Below are positions 59,922-64,000 of a stretch of 64,000 nucleotides of DNA, piece by piece. Origin of the DNA: Halobaculum roseum (GTDB lineage: Archaea; Halobacteriota; Halobacteria; Halobacteriales; Haloferacaceae). A program made the translations under genes and the position numbers. Position 1 is the stretch's first letter. Each line of letters starts with the position of its first letter. Location: contig NZ_CP082286.1 in the NCBI RefSeq assembly GCF_019880245.1, positions 1,010,521 to 1,074,520 of the forward strand, written 5' to 3'. The notes beneath the pieces were generated by a model that was not told the DNA's origin, ran no database searches, and saw only the letters and a program-made list of their open reading frames with translations.

Positions 59922-61586
59922 TCACTGTTCGACGAACACGACGACCTGCCGGTCCCACAGCCCCAGCCGGAGGTCGTACTGGCGATAGCCGTCGCCGATG
60001 TTCGTGTTCACCGTGACGCGGCGGTCGGGCGTAGTGACCACGACCGGCGGCGCGTCGGACCCGAACTCGGCGGCCGTCCGGACGCTCGTCGTCTCGGCGT
60101 CCATGCGCTCGAAGTACCACTGGAGCGGGAGCCGCGCTCCCCACGCGTCGCGGTCGACGGAGGCGACGGGCGGGAGCGCGTACTCCCGCTCGGTGTCCAG
60201 TCGGTCGCCGACGTACGCCACGTCCGCGCCCGCCGAGCCGCCGCTGTCGTCGATAGCGGCCTCTGCGGCCGCGAGCATCGGGTCGAGGTCGTCCGACGGC
60301 TGGGCGAACTGCGCGAACTCGGACCCCGGCTCGGGGTCGGCGTAGACGCCGGCGGTCGTCGCGCCGTAGCCGACGAGCCCCGCCGAGACGACGAGGAGCA
60401 CGGCGACGAGCCACGCGGGGTCGCTCGCCGTCGCCCGCGAGCGGAGGCCGCGGGCGACCCACGCGAGGCCGACGGCGCCGGGAAGCGCGAGCAGCGGGAC
60501 GACGTGAACCGCCGTCCACGGCTCGACGCCCATCGAGGCGATCGGGAACGCGAGCAACCCGAACCCGGCGGCGTACGCGCCGAAGGCGACGACGCCCCGG
60601 GTGCCCGAACTGTAACGGTCCCGGAGGAACCCGACGAGGCCGAACGCCAGCGCCGGCCACGCGGTGACGACGAGCGTCCGGGCGTAGCCGGCGACGGCCG
60701 GGAGGAAGGAGTTGCCGTCCGCGGGCGGCGTCAAGCGTGCGGTGAACCGCAGCGCGACGAACCGCTCGGGCGCGTCGACGAAGGCGAACGACACCGCCGC
60801 CGGTAGCGTCGCGGGGTTCCACAGTCCGGGCTCGATGCCGCCCCCTCGCGGGGCGAACACCAACAGCGCCGCCCCGAGAAACACGAACAGCGCCCGGGCG
60901 AGCGTCGTCGACTCCGCCCGGAGCCACGCGACGCCGGTCGCGAGGCGTGCGTGGGCCGCCGCCGGAACCCCCGCGACACGCGCCTCGTCGAGCACGAACG
61001 CGCCGGCGACGAGCCACAGCGGGAGGTACACGGCGGCGAACCCCGAGGAGCCGAGCGTGAGCGCGAGCGCCGCCGCCGACAGGTAGATCGGCCAGCGGGC
61101 GCCCGTGGTTCGGTGGCGGACGACGCCGCCGACGACGAGCAGGCCGAACGCGGCCGCGAGCACGTCGCCGCGGAGGAACCGGGAGTAGTAGACGAGCAGC
61201 GGCGACCCCGCCAGCAACGCCGACAGCGCGACCGTCTCGTCGTCGCGCAGCGGGCCCCGAAACAGCAGCGCGGCCGCGGGGAGCAGCCCCCCGACGAGCG
61301 CGACCGCCGAGCGGGCGGCCCCGTCGGAGGTGCCGAGGAGGTCGATCGCCCACCGCGTCGCGAGGTAGACGACCGGGCCGCCCGTCGCCGGGCGGTACGA
61401 GTAGACGCCGGTGTCGAGATAGCGGAGCGTCCAGTAGCCGACCCGTCCCTCCCCCCAGTGGAACGGGCGGGCGCCGAGGAACGCGAAGCGGGCGACGAGC
61501 GCGAGCGCGACGACGGCCGCGACCGCGAGGACGGTTCGGTCGAGTCCCGCGGGTCGCGTCGCACCGGTACCGTCGCCGTCGGACAT
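59922..61586 (-). CDS. TIGR03663/Agl23-like membrane protein
   Basis: 554 aa, about eleven helices followed by an extracellular segment of 150 residues. The front part, RFAFLGARPFHWGEGRVGYWTLRYLDTGVYSYRPATGGPVVYLATRW, matches TIGR03663 proteins, distant relatives of PMT/ArnT glycosyltransferases sometimes called flippase-associated (Agl23). Conserved Glu in HWGEGRVG may be catalytic. Probably acts on lipid-linked sugars at the outer face. Start at MSDGDG; single gene. Confidence 0.8.
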   Translation of the reverse strand: MSDGDGTGATRPAGLDRTVLAVAAVVALALVARFAFLGARPFHWGEGRVGYWTLRYLDTGVYSYRPATGGPVVYLATRWAIDLLGTSDGAARSAVALVGGLLPAAALLFRGPLRDDETVALSALLAGSPLLVYYSRFLRGDVLAAAFGLLVVGGVVRHRTTGARWPIYLSAAALALTLGSSGFAAVYLPLWLVAGAFVLDEARVAGVPAAAHARLATGVAWLRAESTTLARALFVFLGAALLVFAPRGGGIEPGLWNPATLPAAVSFAFVDAPERFVALRFTARLTPPADGNSFLPAVAGYARTLVVTAWPALAFGLVGFLRDRYSSGTRGVVAFGAYAAGFGLLAFPIASMGVEPWTAVHVVPLLALPGAVGLAWVARGLRSRATASDPAWLVAVLLVVSAGLVGYGATTAGVYADPEPGSEFAQFAQPSDDLDPMLAAAEAAIDDSGGSAGADVAYVGDRLDTEREYALPPVASVDRDAWGARLPLQWYFERMDAETTSVRTAAEFGSDAPPVVVTTPDRRVTVNTNIGDGYRQYDLRLGLWDRQVVVFVEQ

Positions 61587-61765
61587 ACCCGGCCGTGTCC
61601 CCGCCGCGGTAGTAGGTCTTCGGGTTTCTCCCGATCCGGAGCGGCCGGCCGACGCGCGGGCGACGGGTGTCGTGAACCGGCGGTCGCCACGAACCCACGG
61701 TCGGGGCGGAGCGGCGGTCGCCACGAGGCGACACGCTCATTCCGCACGGTCGCCGACGGACGGGC

Positions 61766-62074
61766 ATGTCGCTTGTCGCATCCCTTCCGGGCCGTCCGCT
61801 CACGGACGGCGAGGTCGCCTCGCTGAACCGCGCCGACTCGGTCGAGCTCGCGGTCGCCGTCGAGAGCGACACCGACTCCGAGGCCGCCGACGCCGACGCG
61901 GCGGCCGACGGCGCCGAGGGACTGCTCCTCGCGACCGACGCGTGGGTGAAGGGGATCGACTTCCTCGGGGGCGCCTGGGAGGTCGTCGAATCGGTCGACA
62001 TCGAGGACGAAGCCGACCGGTACGAGGCGCTGCGGGCGTGTGAGGACGCCGTTCGCGCGAACCGCGCGGAGTGA
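61766..62074 (+). CDS. Hypothetical protein of 102 aa
   Basis: MSLVASLPGRPLTDGEVASLNRADSVELAVAVES, an acidic low-complexity linker, then GLLLATDAWVKGIDFLGGAWEVVESVDIEDEADRYEALRACEDAVR. The folded ends look conserved and the linker disordered. No family recognised. Single gene with ordinary codon use, so real; cytosolic. Confidence 0.65.
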   Translation: MSLVASLPGRPLTDGEVASLNRADSVELAVAVESDTDSEAADADAAADGAEGLLLATDAWVKGIDFLGGAWEVVESVDIEDEADRYEALRACEDAVRANRAE

Positions 62075-62184
62075 AACCGGCGACACGAGTCGTTCAGGTC
62101 GTGTCCGTCTGCCGGACGCCGATCGGTGAGGACCGACCGAAACCGGCCGCCGACTTTTTCGACTGGCGCTCGTAGGTGCGCTCG

Positions 62185-62631
62185 ATGTACGACGACATCC
62201 TGGTGCCGACGGACGGAAGCCCGGCGGCCGACGCGGCCGTGGAGCACGCGGTGACGTTGGCGGACCGCTTCGACGCGACTGTACACGCGCTGTACGTCGT
62301 CGACGCGACCGCCTACTCGGCCATCGAGGCCGGAACCGACGTGGTCGCCGAGGCGCTCGAAACCGAGGGCGAGGACGCCGTCGGCCGGATCGCCGCGGCG
62401 GCCGACGACGCCGACCTGCCCGTCATCGAGTCGGTGATCTCCGGCACGGCCTACCGCTCGATCCTCGACTACGCCGACGAGCACGGTATCGACATGATCG
62501 TGATGGGTACCCACGGGCGCCGCGGGCTCGACCGCTACCTCCTGGGGTCGGTCACCGAGCGCGTCGTTCGCTCGGCGAACCAGCCCGTGCTCACGGTCCG
62601 ACACGAGGGGGACGACGCGGACGGCGAGTGA
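62185..62631 (+). CDS. Universal stress protein (UspA family)
   Basis: 148 aa. YDDILVPTDGSPAADAAVEHAV at the start, C-terminal ATP loop IVMGTHGRRGLDRYLLGSVTERVVRSANQPVLTV with all the residues expected for nucleotide binding. The core is closer to the bacterial UspA type than the copy at 30.5 kb. Start at MYDD; a GTG three codons earlier is possible. Confidence 0.95.
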   Translation: MYDDILVPTDGSPAADAAVEHAVTLADRFDATVHALYVVDATAYSAIEAGTDVVAEALETEGEDAVGRIAAAADDADLPVIESVISGTAYRSILDYADEHGIDMIVMGTHGRRGLDRYLLGSVTERVVRSANQPVLTVRHEGDDADGE

Positions 62632-62719
62632 CGACTCGACGGGGACGGTCGACACGTCCGGGCGCCCTCGACGATTCCGCAAGACTCGGGTTTAAGCCGG
62701 ACGGCGCGGACACCCGAGT

Positions 62720-64000
62720 ATGAGCCAGACTGTCGCTCACGACGAGCTGTCGGCCTTCCGCCGCGACCTCCATCGCCACCCGGAACCGGCGTGGTGCGAG
62801 TTCTACACCACCGCCCGGATCGTCGACGAACTCGAATCCCGCGACCTCACCGCGGTTCACTACGGCCCCGAGATCCTCGGCGCCGAACGGATGAACGTCC
62901 CCGACGACGACGAGCTCGCCGAGTGGTTCGAGCGCGCCCGCGACGCCGGCGCGCGCGAGGACGTGCTCGCCGAGATCGAGGGGGGCTACACCGGCGCAGT
63001 CGCGGTGCTCGAACGCGGCGAGGGACCGGTGATCGGGGTCCGCGTCGACATCGACGCCCTCCCGATCCTCGAATCGGACGACGGCGAGCACGCGCCCGCC
63101 GGCGAGGGGTTCCGCTCGGAGCACGAGGGCTACATGCACGCCTGCGGCCACGACGCGCACGCGACGTTCGGCCTCGGCCTCATCGACGAGATCCTCGACT
63201 CGGAGTTCGAGGGCACGCTGAAGGTGTTCTTCCAGCCCGGCGAGGAGCAGATCGTCGGCGGCGAGCCGATGGCCGAGTCCGACCTCATCGACGACGTGGA
63301 GTACTTCCTCGCCGCGCACGTCGGGCTCGACCACCCGACGGGCGAGGTGATCTGCGGCATCGACGGCTTCCTCGCCGTCTCGCACTTCCTCGCGGAGTTC
63401 GAGGGCGAACCGTCCCACGCGGGGGGCCACCCCGAGCAGGGCAAGAACACGGTGCAGGCCGCGGCCGCCGCCATCCAGAACCTCTACGGCATCCCCCGGC
63501 ACGCCGACGGGCCGACCCGCGTGAACGCCGGGATCGTCGGCGGCGGGACGGCGACGAACATCATCCCGGAGGAGTGCTTCGTCGAGGGCGAGGTCCGGGG
63601 CGGCACGACCGAACTCATGGAGTACATGGACGGGAAGGCCGAGACCGTGATCGAGTCGGCCGCCGACATGCACGAGGTCGACGTGGACATCGAGCAGCTC
63701 GGGCGCGCTCCCTCGGCGACCAGCGACCAGGAGCTCGCCGGCCCGATCGCCGAGGTCGCCGGCGACGTGGAGGGCGTGACGAACGTGATCGAGCGCGACG
63801 AGCTGGGCGGCAGTGAAGACGCGACCTACATGATGCAGGCGGTCCAGGACAACGGCGGCTACGCCACCTACGTCGGCGTCGGCACCAGCCACCCCGGCGG
63901 CCACCACACGAGCACCTTCGACGTGGAGGAGGAGTCGCTGGACATCGGCGTCGACTTCCTCACCGCGGCGGTGCTCGCCGTCGCCGACGAGCGGCCCTGA
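62720..64000 (+). CDS. M20 family amidohydrolase
   Basis: 426 aa, complete; its stop is the final codon of the window. Zinc ligands: MHACGHDAHATFG (His and Asp), PGEEQIVGGEPM (Glu), AAHVGLDHPTG and SHPGGHH. The dimerisation lid FEGEPSHAGGHPEQGKNTVQAAAAAIQNLY is typical. Overall arrangement is like AbgA/IAA-amino-acid hydrolases that split N-acyl amino acids. Substrate cannot be assigned. An insertion near residue 75 (ERARDAGAREDVLAEIEGG) is unusual. Confidence 0.92.
   Translation: MSQTVAHDELSAFRRDLHRHPEPAWCEFYTTARIVDELESRDLTAVHYGPEILGAERMNVPDDDELAEWFERARDAGAREDVLAEIEGGYTGAVAVLERGEGPVIGVRVDIDALPILESDDGEHAPAGEGFRSEHEGYMHACGHDAHATFGLGLIDEILDSEFEGTLKVFFQPGEEQIVGGEPMAESDLIDDVEYFLAAHVGLDHPTGEVICGIDGFLAVSHFLAEFEGEPSHAGGHPEQGKNTVQAAAAAIQNLYGIPRHADGPTRVNAGIVGGGTATNIIPEECFVEGEVRGGTTELMEYMDGKAETVIESAADMHEVDVDIEQLGRAPSATSDQELAGPIAEVAGDVEGVTNVIERDELGGSEDATYMMQAVQDNGGYATYVGVGTSHPGGHHTSTFDVEEESLDIGVDFLTAAVLAVADERP

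Overview
This is a high-GC haloarchaeal chromosome segment. The proteins are strongly acidic, genes start behind TATA-like boxes with very short leaders, and archaeal hallmarks are present: TFB, RNase P Rnp4, a CDC48-type AAA ATPase, a TIGR03663/Agl23-like membrane protein, HalX response regulator and an intron-containing tRNA-Trp. Many genes belong to families known mainly or only from Halobacteria. The overall gene set fits a Haloferacales-type organism, but genus is not decided by the sequence.

Layout. 1-9.9 kb: sugar-nucleotide epimerase (cut by the window edge), a Tat-exported subtilase with a BsuPI-like inhibitor gene behind it, DUF2797, a MutS-like ATPase, UPF0058, a ribbon-helix-helix protein, an MFS transporter, and the rnp4-yhbY-mscS cluster. 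10-24.5 kb: acyl-CoA dehydrogenase, a complete IS6-type element, squalene/phytoene synthase, a vapBC module, redoxin, several small membrane proteins, an Lrp-aminotransferase pair, a HalX regulator, guaB and two haloarchaeal proteins of unknown function.

24.5-27.75 kb: tRNA-Trp with a 104-nt intron, followed by an accessory strip. It holds a small zinc protein, two colliding truncated genes, a relBE-like module with a structured upstream region, a DUF433 protein, a tyrosine integrase broken by stop codons, and an AT-rich membrane protein unlike anything around it. This is the clearest accessory region.

27.75-47.5 kb: cdc48, Usp, ileS, an arsR-arsC-acr3 operon (each overlapping by 4 nt), and the glycerol locus: glpA-glpB-glpC on the minus strand, a diverged Orc1/Cdc6-like gene upstream, and divergent glpK with a membrane protein that may be the glycerol facilitator. 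Glycerol from Dunaliella-type algae is a standard haloarchaeal carbon source, so uptake, phosphorylation and anaerobic-type G3P oxidation are all together here.

47.5-64 kb: surE, PRC-barrel protein, cysteine synthase family, DUF4112/UPF0058, a sulfite-oxidase-like molybdoenzyme, menF, an M24 peptidase, a rhomboid protease with a large external domain, METTL5-like methyltransferase, tfb, the Agl23-like membrane protein, Usp and an M20 peptidase whose stop codon is the last base of the window.

A family of multi-hairpin repeats sits directly after the stop codons of mscS, ileS and the sulfite-oxidase-like gene. No CRISPR array, rRNA or convincing replication origin was seen.
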